A stretch of 41,876 bases of DNA from Rhodospirillales bacterium (lineage in GTDB: Bacteria; Pseudomonadota; Alphaproteobacteria; UBA8366; JADFVY01). Positions 1 to 8,434 of this stretch are shown one piece after another (within the stretch, counting starts at the first letter, position 1; every line of letters begins with the position of its first letter). The stretch lies in NCBI GenBank assembly GCA_020356105.1, contig CP070634.1, forward strand, positions 3,408,360-3,450,235. Reading direction: 5' to 3'. Below the pieces are notes generated by a model, which saw only the letters and a program-made list of their open reading frames with translations, made no database searches and was not told where the DNA came from. The position numbers and the translations under genes are program-made.

Positions 1-2
1 GT

Positions 3-716
3 TTGGTGGTGACGGCCGCGCGCGCGGAGGAGCCCCTGGTCGCGGACCTTTCGGAACATCTCGTCAAGATCACGATGGGTTTCGAGGGTGCCGAACTGCT
101 GCTCTTCGGGGCCGTCGACGGCGAGGGCGAGATCGTCGTCCTTGTCCACGGTCCGCCCGAAACCCTGACCGTCCGTCGCAAGGCCCGCACCGCCGGGATC
201 TGGATGAACCGCGATGAGATGACGTTTGAGAGCGTCCCGGCCTTCTATCAGGTGATGGCGACGTCGCAGCCGGGTAACTGGCTACCCGATGCGGTCCGCG
301 AGCGCCATCAGATCGGCGTCGGTCATCTGGAATTGCAGCCGGCCAGGGATCCTCGCCACGGAGCCGGGCCCCTGGCGACATCGGAGTTTCGCGAAGCGCT
401 GATCCGCCGCAAGCAGGAGTTGGGCCATTACGGTGCCGAGGTTGGCTCGGTCAAGATGCTGAGCGCGCGGCTGTTCCGCACCGACGTCCTGTTCCCGACC
501 AACGTTCCGACCGGAACCTATACCGTGGAGGTGCTGCGGGTGCGCGACGGCACGGTGATCAGCGCCCAGAGCACCCCGCTTTACGTCAGCAAGATCGGCG
601 TGCTGGCGGAGATCTTCGGCTTCGCCCACGACTATGCCGCCTTCTACGGCGTCTTCGCCATCCTGTTTGCCACACTCGCCGGCCTCAGCGCCAACGCGGC
701 GTTCCGTAAAGTGTAG
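3..716 (+). CDS. TIGR02186-type membrane-anchored protein (5' end missing)
   Basis: The reading frame is already open at the left edge. The first residues (VVTAARAEEP) look like the end of a signal peptide with an A-R-A cleavage site, so the true start lies outside the window. The visible mature part is about 230 residues. It begins with L-S-E-H-L-V-K-I-T-M-G-F-x-G-A-E-L-L-L-F-G-A, which I recognise as the alphaproteobacterial TIGR02186 family, and ends in one hydrophobic helix (about residues 208-232), giving a periplasmic domain tethered by its C-terminus. The biochemical role is unknown. In many alphaproteobacteria this family sits beside a TauE/SafE-type sulfite/sulfonate exporter, which would fit the sulfite dehydrogenase genes downstream. 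That gene, if present, is outside the window. Confidence 0.75.
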   Translation: MVVTAARAEEPLVADLSEHLVKITMGFEGAELLLFGAVDGEGEIVVLVHGPPETLTVRRKARTAGIWMNRDEMTFESVPAFYQVMATSQPGNWLPDAVRERHQIGVGHLELQPARDPRHGAGPLATSEFREALIRRKQELGHYGAEVGSVKMLSARLFRTDVLFPTNVPTGTYTVEVLRVRDGTVISAQSTPLYVSKIGVLAEIFGFAHDYAAFYGVFAILFATLAGLSANAAFRKV

Positions 717-756
717 GCGGATCCACCCCGAGTCTGCGGAAGAAAGCTTAGGACGA

Positions 757-1257
757 ATGGAAAGCCTGCTGCAGAAGGCCTTCGAAGCCCTCAAGACCCT
801 GCCCAAGATCGACCGCGAGCGGATCGCCTGGGAGATTATCGAGCGGGTCGAGGACAAGACCGAATGGGACCGGATCGTCGCCTCACCCGAAGCGCAGCGC
901 TGGATGGAGCAACAGGCGAAGGAGGCATTGAGGGTCTACCGTAAGATGCGGGACAAGCTATCGCTCACCTTCGTCTCGGTCAGCCAGGACAAGCTCCTGC
1001 GCGAGGAGTCCTACTGGCGCGAATTTGACGACCTTCCGCAAGAGATCAGAAAGCTGGCCGAGCATAACTACCATTCTTGGAAGGAAAACCCTCGCAATCC
1101 GGGCCTGCGCTTCAAGCAGATTCACCAGAGCCTGCCGATCTTCTCCTTTCGGGTCGGTATGCGGCACAGGACGGTCGGCGTCGAGACCGACGACGGCAAG
1201 ATCGTCTGGTTCTGGGTGGGTTCGTTCGAGACGTTCCGGGATGCCATCAACACATGA
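757..1257 (+). CDS. Fused antitoxin-like / RelE-type toxin protein
   Basis: The product has 166 residues. The first 55 or so (MESLLQKAFEAL, then a run ending in W-M-E-Q-Q-A-K-E-A-L) resemble the short helical antitoxins that usually form a separate gene before a RelE/ParE-like toxin. Residues 80-165 have the pattern of that toxin: Y-W-R-E-F-D-D-L-P-Q-E-I, then N-P-R-N-P-G-L-R-F-K-Q-I, F-S-F-R-V-G-M-R-H-R-T-V-G-V and I-V-W-F-W-V-G-S. There is no stop or internal start with a good ribosome-binding site between the halves, so one polypeptide is predicted. An upstream extension of 41 codons is open but overlaps the previous gene; the ATG at 757 begins the antitoxin-like domain. The fusion is seen; the toxin function is inferred from the family and not certain. 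Confidence 0.7.
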   Translation: MESLLQKAFEALKTLPKIDRERIAWEIIERVEDKTEWDRIVASPEAQRWMEQQAKEALRVYRKMRDKLSLTFVSVSQDKLLREESYWREFDDLPQEIRKLAEHNYHSWKENPRNPGLRFKQIHQSLPIFSFRVGMRHRTVGVETDDGKIVWFWVGSFETFRDAINT

Positions 1258-1386
1258 GGCCTGACAGCGGCAAGGTGCAAGACGATCCCCGGTCACCCTT
1301 ACGCATCCGTAGTGTGATGGCATCCCGGCGGCGCCGTTAATGTCGCTGCGACAAATTCGCGTCTGTCACGCCACAGGAGCAGAACG

Positions 1387-2046
1387 ATGAATTACGATCC
1401 GCGCACAGGCGGGCACGGCTTGCCCTTCGACCCGTTCAAGAGCTGCACGGTCCCGCGGCCGATCGGATGGCTGTCGACGGTCAGCGCCGCCGGCGTCGCC
1501 AACCTTGCACCCTATAGCCAGTGGCAGAATCTCACTTTCGATCCGCCGATGGTGATGTTCGCCGCCAACCAGACCGCCGACGGGCGGCGCAAGGACACGG
1601 TCGTCAACGCGGAAACCACCGGATACTTCGTCTGGAACATGGCGACCTGGGCGCTCCGCGAGGCGGTCAACAAATCCGCGATGGCGCTGCCGCCGGAAGT
1701 CGACGAATTCGAGGTCGCCGGCGTTTCGAAGGCGGGCTGCGTGACCGCGCCGGGCCCGATGGTGAGGGAATCCCCGATCCATTTCGAGTGCCGCTACCTT
1801 TCCACCTCCCGCCTTCCCGGCAACAGCCCGGTCGGCACGGTCGATGTGGTGTTCGGCGAGGTCGTGCGCATCCATATCGACGAATCCGCCGTCGCGACAG
1901 ACGGCAAGCTCGATATCCTTAATCTGCGGCCGATCGCCAGAATGGGCTATTACGACTACACGGTTGTCGACAATATCTTCGAAATGCGCATACCCGGCGC
2001 CTCTGCCACGGAATTGGCGGGCCTCGAAGGCAAGGCGCCATCGTGA
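1387..2046 (+). CDS. Flavin reductase family protein (FMN-binding split barrel)
   Basis: This 219-residue protein starts at an ATG preceded by the ribosome-binding site AGGAGCAGAACG. It has the flavin-reductase-like split-barrel pattern: P-R-P-I-G-W near residue 23, S-T-V-S-A-A-G-V-A-N-L-A-P-Y-S, then F-D-P-P-M-V-M-F, and F-V-W-N-M-A-T before the middle. Members bind FMN and either reduce free flavin with NAD(P)H for a partner oxygenase or act as stand-alone FMN oxidoreductases, in the cytoplasm. No oxygenase gene lies next to it, so its partner is unknown. It stands alone between the toxin-like fusion and the sulfite dehydrogenase operon. The family is secure; the substrate is not. Confidence 0.85.
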   Translation: MNYDPRTGGHGLPFDPFKSCTVPRPIGWLSTVSAAGVANLAPYSQWQNLTFDPPMVMFAANQTADGRRKDTVVNAETTGYFVWNMATWALREAVNKSAMALPPEVDEFEVAGVSKAGCVTAPGPMVRESPIHFECRYLSTSRLPGNSPVGTVDVVFGEVVRIHIDESAVATDGKLDILNLRPIARMGYYDYTVVDNIFEMRIPGASATELAGLEGKAPS

Positions 2047-2187
2047 CGGCGGCATGGCGACGCAAAAGACAGTTTCCGTGACGCGCAACGAGTGGCGGCA
2101 CCCTCCGCGCGGCGAACGTGGCGTGGGCGAAGCGCAGCATCATCGGGCTCCGGTGCGGGCGGCCACGGCAAACTGGACAGCAGCGGC

Positions 2188-2220
2188 TTGAGCCTTTACA
2201 TTCGGAAATTCTTATATAAG
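2188..2220 (+). promoter_or_regulatory. Promoter-like region with palindrome before soeA
   Basis: The 257-bp gap before soeA ends in an AT-rich patch that stands out from its GC-rich surroundings. TTGAGC (2188-2193) could serve as a -35 element, and TTATAT or CTTATA around 2211-2217 as the -10. The last ten bases form the perfect palindrome CTTATATAAG (2211-2220), a possible repressor site. The assignment rests on sequence alone. Confidence 0.4.
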
Positions 2221-2303
2221 GGTCGCCTTCAAGAGGGTCAGATTGGCAACCACCGCGGCGCTGCGACGCCCGGGTGGACTGGCGGCAAACGAGGGAACGC
2301 AGC

Positions 2304-5300
2304 ATGAATGCAGGGCGCACAGGGCTCTTGCAGCAAGAGGCGGTCGACACCGCGCCGGCGGTGGCCGACGAGGTCAAGCATACGACCTGTTACATGTGCG
2401 CCTGCCGATGCGGCATTCGCGTCCATCTGAAGGACGGCAAGATCCGCTATATCGAGGGCAACCCCGACCATCCGGTGAACCAGGGCGTGCTTTGCGCCAA
2501 GGGGTCGGCCGGGATCATGCAGCATTATTCACCGGCCCGCCTGAGGAAGCCGCTGCTGCGCACGGGCGCGCGCGGCAAGGGCGAGTTCAAAGAGATCGAG
2601 TGGAACGAGGCGCTGGCGACGGCCGCCGATTGGCTCGGCAACATCCGAAAGACCGATCCCAAGCGGCTCGCCTTTTTCACCGGACGCGACCAGAGCCAGG
2701 CGCTGACCGGCTGGTGGGCAAGCCAGTTCGGCACCCCGAACTACGCCGCCCATGGCGGTTTCTGCTCGGTCAACATGGCGGCAGCCGGCCTTTACAGCAT
2801 CGGCGGGGCATTCTGGGAGTTCGGCGAGGTCGACTGGGAGCATACCCGCTATTTCATGATGTTTGGTGTTGCCGAAGACCACGATTCCAATCCCATCAAA
2901 GCCGGCATCGGCCGCCTGAAGACGCTCGGCAAGGCGAAGTTCGTCTCGGTCAACCCGGTGCGCACGGGCTACTCCGCCGTGGCAGACGAATGGGTGGGGA
3001 TCAGGCCAGGGACCGACGGGCTTTTCGTCTTCGCGCTGATCCACGAGCTGCTGCGCGCGGACAGGATCGACTGGGAGTTCCTGGTCCGCTACACCAATGC
3101 CGGCTGGCTGGTGGTGCAGGATCCCGGCAGCGCCGACGATGGCCTGTTCGCGCGTGATGAGGACGGAAATCCCCTGTGCTTCGACGGCAGGACCGGCAAG
3201 CTGGCGGACGCGCTGTCCGCCGCGGTGACTCCCGTCCTGGTCGGCCGGCGCAAGCTGGCTGACGGACGGGCCGCGGTGCCGGCGTTCGAGTTGCTGGCGC
3301 GGCGCTACATGGATGAGCGTTACGCGCCGGACAAGGTGGCCGAGACGATCGGCGTCCCGGCAGCTACGATCCGCCGGATCGCCGCCGAGTTGGCCGATGC
3401 GGCCTTCGCGCAGAGCATCGAGCTCGATATCGAGTGGACCGACTGGGCCGGGCGCACCCATGACAAGATGATCGGCCGGCCGGTCTCGATGCACGCGATG
3501 CGCGGCATCTCGGCCCATTCCAACGGATTCCATACCTGCCGCGCGATCCACCTGTTGCAGATGCTGCTCGGCTCGATCGACACGCCAGGCGGGTTCCGCT
3601 ACAAGCCGCCCTTCCCCAAACCGGTGCCGCCCCCGGCGCCGCCGAGCGCGGGCACCGGCAAGCCGGAAACGCCGCTCGGCGGGCCGCCGCTCGGCTTCCC
3701 GCTCGGTCCGGAGGACCTCCTGATCGACGATGACGGCCGGCCGATGCGCATCGACAAGGCCTTCAGCTGGGAACATCCGCTCGCCGTGCACGGGCTGATG
3801 CACATGGTGATCCACAACGCCTGGAAGGGCGATCCCTACCCGATCGACACCCTGTTCCTCTATATGGCCAATATGGGTTGGAACTCGGCGATGAACGTGC
3901 CGGGAACGCTGCATGCCCTGACCGATACGGACCCGGCGACCGGCGAGTACAAGATCCCCCGGATCATCTACTCCGACGCCTATGCATCGGAAATGGTCGC
4001 CTATGCGGACCTCGTGCTGCCCGATACCACCTATCTCGAGCGCTGGGACTGCATCTCGCTGCTCGATCGGCCGATCTGCACCGCCGAGGGGCCGGCCGAT
4101 GCGATCCGCCAGCCGGTGGTCGAGCCCGACCGCGACGTCCGCCCGTTCCAAGAGGTGCTGCTCGATCTTGGCGCGCGGCTCGGTCTGCCCGGGATGGTCA
4201 ACGGCGACGGCAGCCCGAAATATCCCGGCGGCTATCCCGATTACATCGTCAATCACGAGCGCGGCCCCGGCATCGGCCCGCTCGCCGGCTGGCGCGGCCA
4301 TGACGGCCATGCGCAGGGACGCGGCGCGCCGAACCCGGAACAGCTGGAACAGTACATCGAGAACGGCTGTTTCTGGCACGATCCGCTGCCGGCGGATCGC
4401 CATTACTACAAACATGCCAATCTCGGCTATCTGAACTACGCCCAGGACATGGGCTGGATCCAGAACAACCGGCAGATCGTCCTCCAGTTGTACAGCGAAG
4501 TCCTGCAGAAATTCAGGCTGGCAGCGCGTGGCCACGGCGAGGTTCAGCCGCCGGACGGCGAGCGCGCCCGCATCGAGACCTATTTCGACCCGCTGCCGCT
4601 GTGGCACCGGCCGTTCGAGGAGGCGCTGGTCGACCCGACGGACTACCCGATGCATGCGCTGACGCAGCGGCCGATGCAGATGTACCATTCGTGGGGATCG
4701 CAGAACGCCTGGCTGCGCCAGATCACGGCGCGGAACCGGCTCTACATCTCGCGGAAGACGGCCGCGCGGCTGGACATCGCCGACGACGACTGGGTCTGGA
4801 TCATCAGCCACCACGGACGCGTCAGGGGCCAGGCGCAGCTGATGGACGGGGTCAATCCCGATACCGTGTGGACATGGAATGCGATCGGCAAGCGTCAGGG
4901 GGCCTGGGGGCTCGATCCCGACGCCCCTGAAACGCGCTGCGGATTCCTCCTCAATCACGTCATATCGGAGCTGCTGCCGCCCCGCGAGGACGGATACCGG
5001 TACTCCAACTCGGATCCCGTCACCGGTCAAGCGGCGTGGTTCGATTTGCGCGTGCGCATCGAGAAGTGCCTGCCGGCGGAGGCCGGTGAAACCGCACCGA
5101 TGTTCGAGCGTCTGAACGTGCCCCCGGGCATTGGCCGGACACCCCAGGTGCTGCGCTATGGCAAGGGCCTGAAGCCCGCTCATAGCGGCCAGACCGGCGG
5201 ATTTCACCGTGAATTCATCGGCAATCGGGCCGAGGTTGCTGAGACGGTTTCCGGCGTGGTGCCGGGCCGCGGGAACCGCAGCGAAGATGATTCCGAGGGG

Positions 5301-5312
5301 GGCGAGTCGTGA
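2304..5312 (+). CDS. soeA: Molybdopterin catalytic subunit, sulfite dehydrogenase SoeA-like
   Basis: The 1002-residue protein begins at ATG 2304 behind GAGGGAACGC; an in-frame GTG 30 bases upstream has no such site. C29-x2-C32-x3-C36 and C64 form the N-terminal [4Fe-4S] site of the DMSO-reductase superfamily. H-G-G-F-C154-S-V-N probably supplies the molybdenum cysteine, as in the PsrA/PhsA branch. There is no Tat signal, so the enzyme faces the cytoplasm. The length, the motifs G-R-D-Q-S-Q and G-V-A-E-D-H-D-S-N-P-I-K, and the following four-cluster and NrfD-like subunits match SoeA, which oxidises sulfite to sulfate and passes electrons to quinone. Other members of this branch (polysulfide/thiosulfate/tetrathionate reductases) are the main alternatives; the nearby rhodanese and TIGR02186 genes favour a sulfur substrate. 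It overlaps soeB by 4 bases (GTGA). Confidence 0.8.
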   Translation: MNAGRTGLLQQEAVDTAPAVADEVKHTTCYMCACRCGIRVHLKDGKIRYIEGNPDHPVNQGVLCAKGSAGIMQHYSPARLRKPLLRTGARGKGEFKEIEWNEALATAADWLGNIRKTDPKRLAFFTGRDQSQALTGWWASQFGTPNYAAHGGFCSVNMAAAGLYSIGGAFWEFGEVDWEHTRYFMMFGVAEDHDSNPIKAGIGRLKTLGKAKFVSVNPVRTGYSAVADEWVGIRPGTDGLFVFALIHELLRADRIDWEFLVRYTNAGWLVVQDPGSADDGLFARDEDGNPLCFDGRTGKLADALSAAVTPVLVGRRKLADGRAAVPAFELLARRYMDERYAPDKVAETIGVPAATIRRIAAELADAAFAQSIELDIEWTDWAGRTHDKMIGRPVSMHAMRGISAHSNGFHTCRAIHLLQMLLGSIDTPGGFRYKPPFPKPVPPPAPPSAGTGKPETPLGGPPLGFPLGPEDLLIDDDGRPMRIDKAFSWEHPLAVHGLMHMVIHNAWKGDPYPIDTLFLYMANMGWNSAMNVPGTLHALTDTDPATGEYKIPRIIYSDAYASEMVAYADLVLPDTTYLERWDCISLLDRPICTAEGPADAIRQPVVEPDRDVRPFQEVLLDLGARLGLPGMVNGDGSPKYPGGYPDYIVNHERGPGIGPLAGWRGHDGHAQGRGAPNPEQLEQYIENGCFWHDPLPADRHYYKHANLGYLNYAQDMGWIQNNRQIVLQLYSEVLQKFRLAARGHGEVQPPDGERARIETYFDPLPLWHRPFEEALVDPTDYPMHALTQRPMQMYHSWGSQNAWLRQITARNRLYISRKTAARLDIADDDWVWIISHHGRVRGQAQLMDGVNPDTVWTWNAIGKRQGAWGLDPDAPETRCGFLLNHVISELLPPREDGYRYSNSDPVTGQAAWFDLRVRIEKCLPAEAGETAPMFERLNVPPGIGRTPQVLRYGKGLKPAHSGQTGGFHREFIGNRAEVAETVSGVVPGRGNRSEDDSEGGES

Positions 5313-6064
5313 CCGCGCTGCCGGAGAAGACGGAGCGCCGGCTCGGCCTGATCATCGACCTCGACATCTGCGTCGGCTGCCACGCCTGTGCGGTGAACTG
5401 CAAGGAGTGGAACACCGGCGGCCATTCGGCGCCGCTGACCGACACCGACCCCTACGGCGCCGAGCCCGCTGGCATATGGTTCAACCGGATCCACAGCTTC
5501 GAGGTCGACGGCGACGGCGAGGGGCGCGCCCGCACCGTGCACTTCCCGAAATCCTGCCTGCATTGCGAGGATGCGCCCTGCGTGACGGTCTGTCCGACCG
5601 GCGCCTCCTACAAACGCACAGAGGACGGCATCGTGCTGGTCAATGCCAACTGGTGCATCGGCTGCAAGCTGTGTTCCTGGGCCTGCCCTTATGGCGCCCG
5701 GGAGTACGATGCTGACGAGGGCGTGATGAAGAAATGCACGCTTTGCGTCGACAAGATCTACAACGACACCCTCCCGCCGGAGAGCCGGGTTCCCGCCTGC
5801 GTCGCCACCTGCCCCGCCGGGGCACGGCATTTCGGCGACCTCGGCGATCCGGCATCAGGCGTTTCGAAGCTGGTGGCGGCGCGCGGCGGCTACGATCTGA
5901 TGCCCGAACAGGGCTGCAATCCGACCAACAAATATCTGCCGCCGCGCCAGCGCGAGGCCAAGGACCTGCGTGACGATACGGGCCAGGAGGCGGCGCTGCC
6001 GCCGGCGGCGGACGATATCGACGGCGTCTTCCTGCGCTGGGTCGACAGGTTGCTGTCGCGCTGA
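5309..6064 (+). CDS. soeB: Iron-sulfur electron-transfer subunit, SoeB-like
   Basis: This 251-residue protein has sixteen cysteines in four ferredoxin-type groups: C21/C24/C27/C31, C83/C86/C91/C95, C116/C119/C122/C126 and C143/C146/C164/C168. This is the four-[4Fe-4S] layout of DmsB/PsrB/SoeB subunits, which carry electrons between the molybdenum subunit and the membrane anchor. No signal peptide is visible, in agreement with a cytoplasmic SoeA partner. The GTG start overlaps the soeA stop codon, so the two are translationally coupled. About 70 residues after the last cysteine (including an N-P-T-N-K-Y-L-P-P-R stretch) form the usual C-terminal tail. Confidence 0.85.
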   Translation: MTALPEKTERRLGLIIDLDICVGCHACAVNCKEWNTGGHSAPLTDTDPYGAEPAGIWFNRIHSFEVDGDGEGRARTVHFPKSCLHCEDAPCVTVCPTGASYKRTEDGIVLVNANWCIGCKLCSWACPYGAREYDADEGVMKKCTLCVDKIYNDTLPPESRVPACVATCPAGARHFGDLGDPASGVSKLVAARGGYDLMPEQGCNPTNKYLPPRQREAKDLRDDTGQEAALPPAADDIDGVFLRWVDRLLSR

Positions 6065-6074
6065 GGCAGGGCCC

Positions 6075-7022
6075 ATGCATCCCGCCTTTTCCGTCATCTT
6101 CTTCACCACGGCGTCGGGCGCCGGCTACGGCCTGTTGGCATTGCTGTGCCTGCTCGGCCCGCTGGGCGTCTTACCGCCGGACCGTGTGCTGGGCCTCGCG
6201 TCGTTCGGCACCGGCTTCGCGCTGGTCACCGCGGGCCTTCTTTCCTCGACCTTCCATCTCGGCCATCCCGAGCGGGCCTGGCGGGCATTGACCCAATGGC
6301 GCTCGTCCTGGCTCAGCCGCGAAGGCGTGATGGCGGTGATCACCTACATTCCGACCGGCCTCTTTGCGGTCGGCTGGATCTATTTCGGTCGTACCGACGG
6401 CCCGTATGCGGCGACGGGAGTTCTCGGCGGCTTATGCTGCGTTGCCACGGTCTACTGCACGGCGATGATCTATGCGTCGTTGCGCAGCATACCGCGTTGG
6501 GCCAATCCGTGGGTCGTACCGGCCTATCTCCTTCTCGCGCTGGCAACGGGCGCGCTCATGCTGACGCTGCTAGCGCAGCTGTTCCAGATAGACGCCCGTC
6601 CCGTCGTCGTTGCAGCGGCCGTGTGCATCTTGATCGCAGCCATCATTAAGCTGGCCTACTGGAAATCAATTCGTGCCGATGGCGGCAGCACCGTTTCCAG
6701 CGCCACCGGCCTCGGCGGCCGAGGCCCGGTGCGACTGCTGGACGCGCCGCATACGGAATCGAATTACCTCTTGCGGGAGATGGGATACCGGATCGCGCGC
6801 AAGCATGCGAGCAGGCTGCGAGTCATCTGCGTGCTGGCCCTGTTCGCGATCCCGCTCGCGCTGACCCTGGCAATGATCGCCATTGACGCCGGCCCGTTGT
6901 CCCCGGTCGCAGCTGGTGCAACGGTGGCGTCGGCGACGGTCGGTGTTCTGGTCGAGCGCTGGCTGTTTTTTGCCGAAGCCCGGCATGTGGTGACGCTCTA
7001 TTACGGCAACGAGGCCGTCTGA
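6075..7022 (+). CDS. soeC: NrfD/DmsC-family membrane anchor, SoeC-like
   Basis: The 315-residue protein starts at ATG 6075, ten bases after soeB and behind GGCAGGG; a longer in-frame reading would run through soeB. MHPAFSVIFFTTASGAGYGL is the typical opening of DmsC-type anchors, followed by F-H-L-G-H-P-E-R-A-W-R-A, a motif conserved in this family. About eight hydrophobic helices are visible. The subunit binds quinone and holds SoeAB on the inner face of the membrane. There are no heme-binding motifs. It completes the soeABC operon, and the next gene (rhodanese) follows after a separate AT-rich promoter. Confidence 0.83.
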   Translation: MHPAFSVIFFTTASGAGYGLLALLCLLGPLGVLPPDRVLGLASFGTGFALVTAGLLSSTFHLGHPERAWRALTQWRSSWLSREGVMAVITYIPTGLFAVGWIYFGRTDGPYAATGVLGGLCCVATVYCTAMIYASLRSIPRWANPWVVPAYLLLALATGALMLTLLAQLFQIDARPVVVAAAVCILIAAIIKLAYWKSIRADGGSTVSSATGLGGRGPVRLLDAPHTESNYLLREMGYRIARKHASRLRVICVLALFAIPLALTLAMIAIDAGPLSPVAAGATVASATVGVLVERWLFFAEARHVVTLYYGNEAV

Positions 7023-7026
7023 CAAC

Positions 7027-7073
7027 TTGACGCTCGCCGGCCGTTTCATTAAATAAGAATACTCTAATATAAT
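7027..7073 (+). promoter_or_regulatory. Promoter before rhodanese gene
   Basis: TTGACG (7027-7032) followed after 17 bases by TAAATA (7050-7055) makes a good sigma-70-like promoter. A second -10-like TATAAT lies at 7068-7073, just before the ribosome-binding site GAGGG. The AT-rich block is sharply different from flanking coding DNA and may also hold a sulfur-responsive operator, which I cannot define from one site. Confidence 0.5.
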
Positions 7074-7084
7074 GAGGGAAAACG

Positions 7085-7465
7085 ATGCCGGCCAGAATTG
7101 GAAATATCGATGCGCATACGCTGCACGACTGGATCGAAAACGATGAAGTCCTGTTAATTGACGTGCGCGAATCTCACGAGCATGCGCGCGCCCACATTCC
7201 GGCGGCGCTACTCAAACCGTTGTCGCGCCTCGGCGTCGAGCCTCTGCCGCAGGCCGATGGCCGCAAGGTCGTGATTTGCTGTGCGTCGGGTGCCCGCTCG
7301 CTGATGGCGGCGGACCGACTGCTCGCCGATCATTACGGCAGCGTCTGCAACCTCGATGGCGGTCTTGCAGCATGGCAGCTCGCCGGTTACGAGATCGCCT
7401 GGGACGAAAACGCCGCGGCCGGCCTCTTCCCCGGCCTGTTTTCGCTGCTTCGCAGCACAGGCTGA
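7085..7465 (+). CDS. Single-domain rhodanese
   Basis: This 126-residue cytoplasmic protein has one rhodanese domain. L-L-I-D-V-R-E-S-H-E (about residues 23-32) is the conserved CH2A-like element, and the active loop is C66-A-S-G-A-R71 within V-V-I-C-C-A-S-G-A-R-S, where C66 should carry the persulfide. L-D-G-G-L-A-A-W-Q (about 94-102) closes the domain. Such proteins move sulfane sulfur, and the place after soeABC suggests it works in the same sulfur-oxidation route. It has its own promoter and the ribosome-binding site GAGGGAAAACG. It meets the TfoX-N gene tail to tail with an eight-base gap. Confidence 0.88.
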   Translation: MPARIGNIDAHTLHDWIENDEVLLIDVRESHEHARAHIPAALLKPLSRLGVEPLPQADGRKVVICCASGARSLMAADRLLADHYGSVCNLDGGLAAWQLAGYEIAWDENAAAGLFPGLFSLLRSTG

Positions 7466-7473
7466 CGCGCCGG

Positions 7474-7803
7474 TTATTTCGCCGGCAAGGTCTGGACGAA
7501 GGCGACGGCACGCTCGAGCCAACGCGCCAGATCGGCGGCGGCGGCAATGCCGTCCGGTCCGACATAGACCATCGATTTCATCGGTTTGCCGCTGAAATCC
7601 ATCGGACGGACATGCGGCTCGCCCAGGGCCTTGGCTGCACCATCGTTGCCGAGCCTGAGCACCAGCGAGTCGCCGGCGACGCCGCAGCACATATTGCCGC
7701 GCACCAGGAAGGCAAGGCCACCGAACATCCGGCGCTCCTCGATGGCCGATCGGCTGGCCAGCGCCGCACGGATCCGCGCGGCAAGCGATTCGTCGTATGC
7801 CAA
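7474..7803 (-). CDS. TfoX N-terminal domain protein
   Basis: The 109-residue protein most likely starts at TTG 7803, directly behind GGAGGAACGAC; that start gives the usual family opening L-A-Y-D-E-S-L-A-A-R-I-R. The next part, E-E-R-R-M-F-G-G-L-A-F-L-V-R-G-N-M-C-C-G-V, is the TfoX-N hallmark. The C-terminal TfoX half is absent, as is common in alphaproteobacteria, so a competence role should not be assumed. The function of such stand-alone domains is unknown. It lies downstream of the nitroreductase gene on the same strand, separated by 50 bases. Confidence 0.85.
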   Translation of the reverse strand: MAYDESLAARIRAALASRSAIEERRMFGGLAFLVRGNMCCGVAGDSLVLRLGNDGAAKALGEPHVRPMDFSGKPMKSMVYVGPDGIAAAADLARWLERAVAFVQTLPAK

Positions 7804-7853
7804 GTCGTTCCTCCCTGCCGGCCCCGGTGAGGCAGGACCGCCCTGCAACCGGC

Positions 7854-8432
7854 TCAGGACACCGGGCCGGTCCAATCCCGCGTGAACTTCGCCGCGTCAG
7901 GACGCTTCTTCGGGCGCGTTCTGCCCTCGGGCGTGCCGATATAGAGGAATCCGACGATCTGGTCCTCCGCCTTGAGGCCAAGCGCCGCCTTGACCGCCGG
8001 ATCGTAGGCATGGTCGCCGGTCAGTATGACCCCGCCATAACCCCTCGCCTGCGCGGCCAGCAGGATCGCCTGTGCGGCAAGTCCGGTCGCGACCAGCTGC
8101 TCGGACGGCGGGACTTTCGGATGATCCTCTGTGATCGACGCCGCGACGACGATCAACAACGGGACGCGGCGCAGGCGGTCCCGGTCCTTCTCGATGGTCG
8201 CCTCGCTGGCATCGGGCTGCCGCTTCAAGAGCGCGTTGGTCAAGACGTCCGCCAGCGCCTCGCGGGCATCGCCCCGCACAACGACGAACCGCCAAGGCCG
8301 AAGCGCCCCATGGTCCGGAGCCGTCACCGCGGCCGCAAGGAACTCCTGGATCTCCTCCTCGCCGGGGCCCGGTTCGCCAAGCACCCGCCAAGGGGTCGAT
8401 CCGCGTGTCTTGAGAAATTCGACGATGTCCAT
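7854..8432 (-). CDS. Nitroreductase family protein (YdjA-like)
   Basis: This 192-residue protein belongs to the FMN-dependent nitroreductase fold. A-A-V-T-A-P-D-H-G-A-L-R-P-W-R-F-V-V-V (residues 34-52) is the conserved FMN-contact region, and G-G-V-I-L-T-G-D-H-A-Y-D-P near residues 133-145 matches the short YdjA-like branch. The ATG at 8432 follows GGGAAGTAACC. Members form dimers that use NAD(P)H; natural substrates are usually unknown. It starts two bases after the rhomboid stop codon, so both are probably co-transcribed. Confidence 0.85.
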   Translation of the reverse strand: MDIVEFLKTRGSTPWRVLGEPGPGEEEIQEFLAAAVTAPDHGALRPWRFVVVRGDAREALADVLTNALLKRQPDASEATIEKDRDRLRRVPLLIVVAASITEDHPKVPPSEQLVATGLAAQAILLAAQARGYGGVILTGDHAYDPAVKAALGLKAEDQIVGFLYIGTPEGRTRPKKRPDAAKFTRDWTGPVS

Positions 8433-8434
8433 GG

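Noticed and set aside
2529..5207. 892-codon open frame on - opposite soeA
   Set aside because: It is a mirror of the high-GC soeA codon pattern; its translation is rich in R, H, D and V with no recognisable domain, and soeA is well supported.
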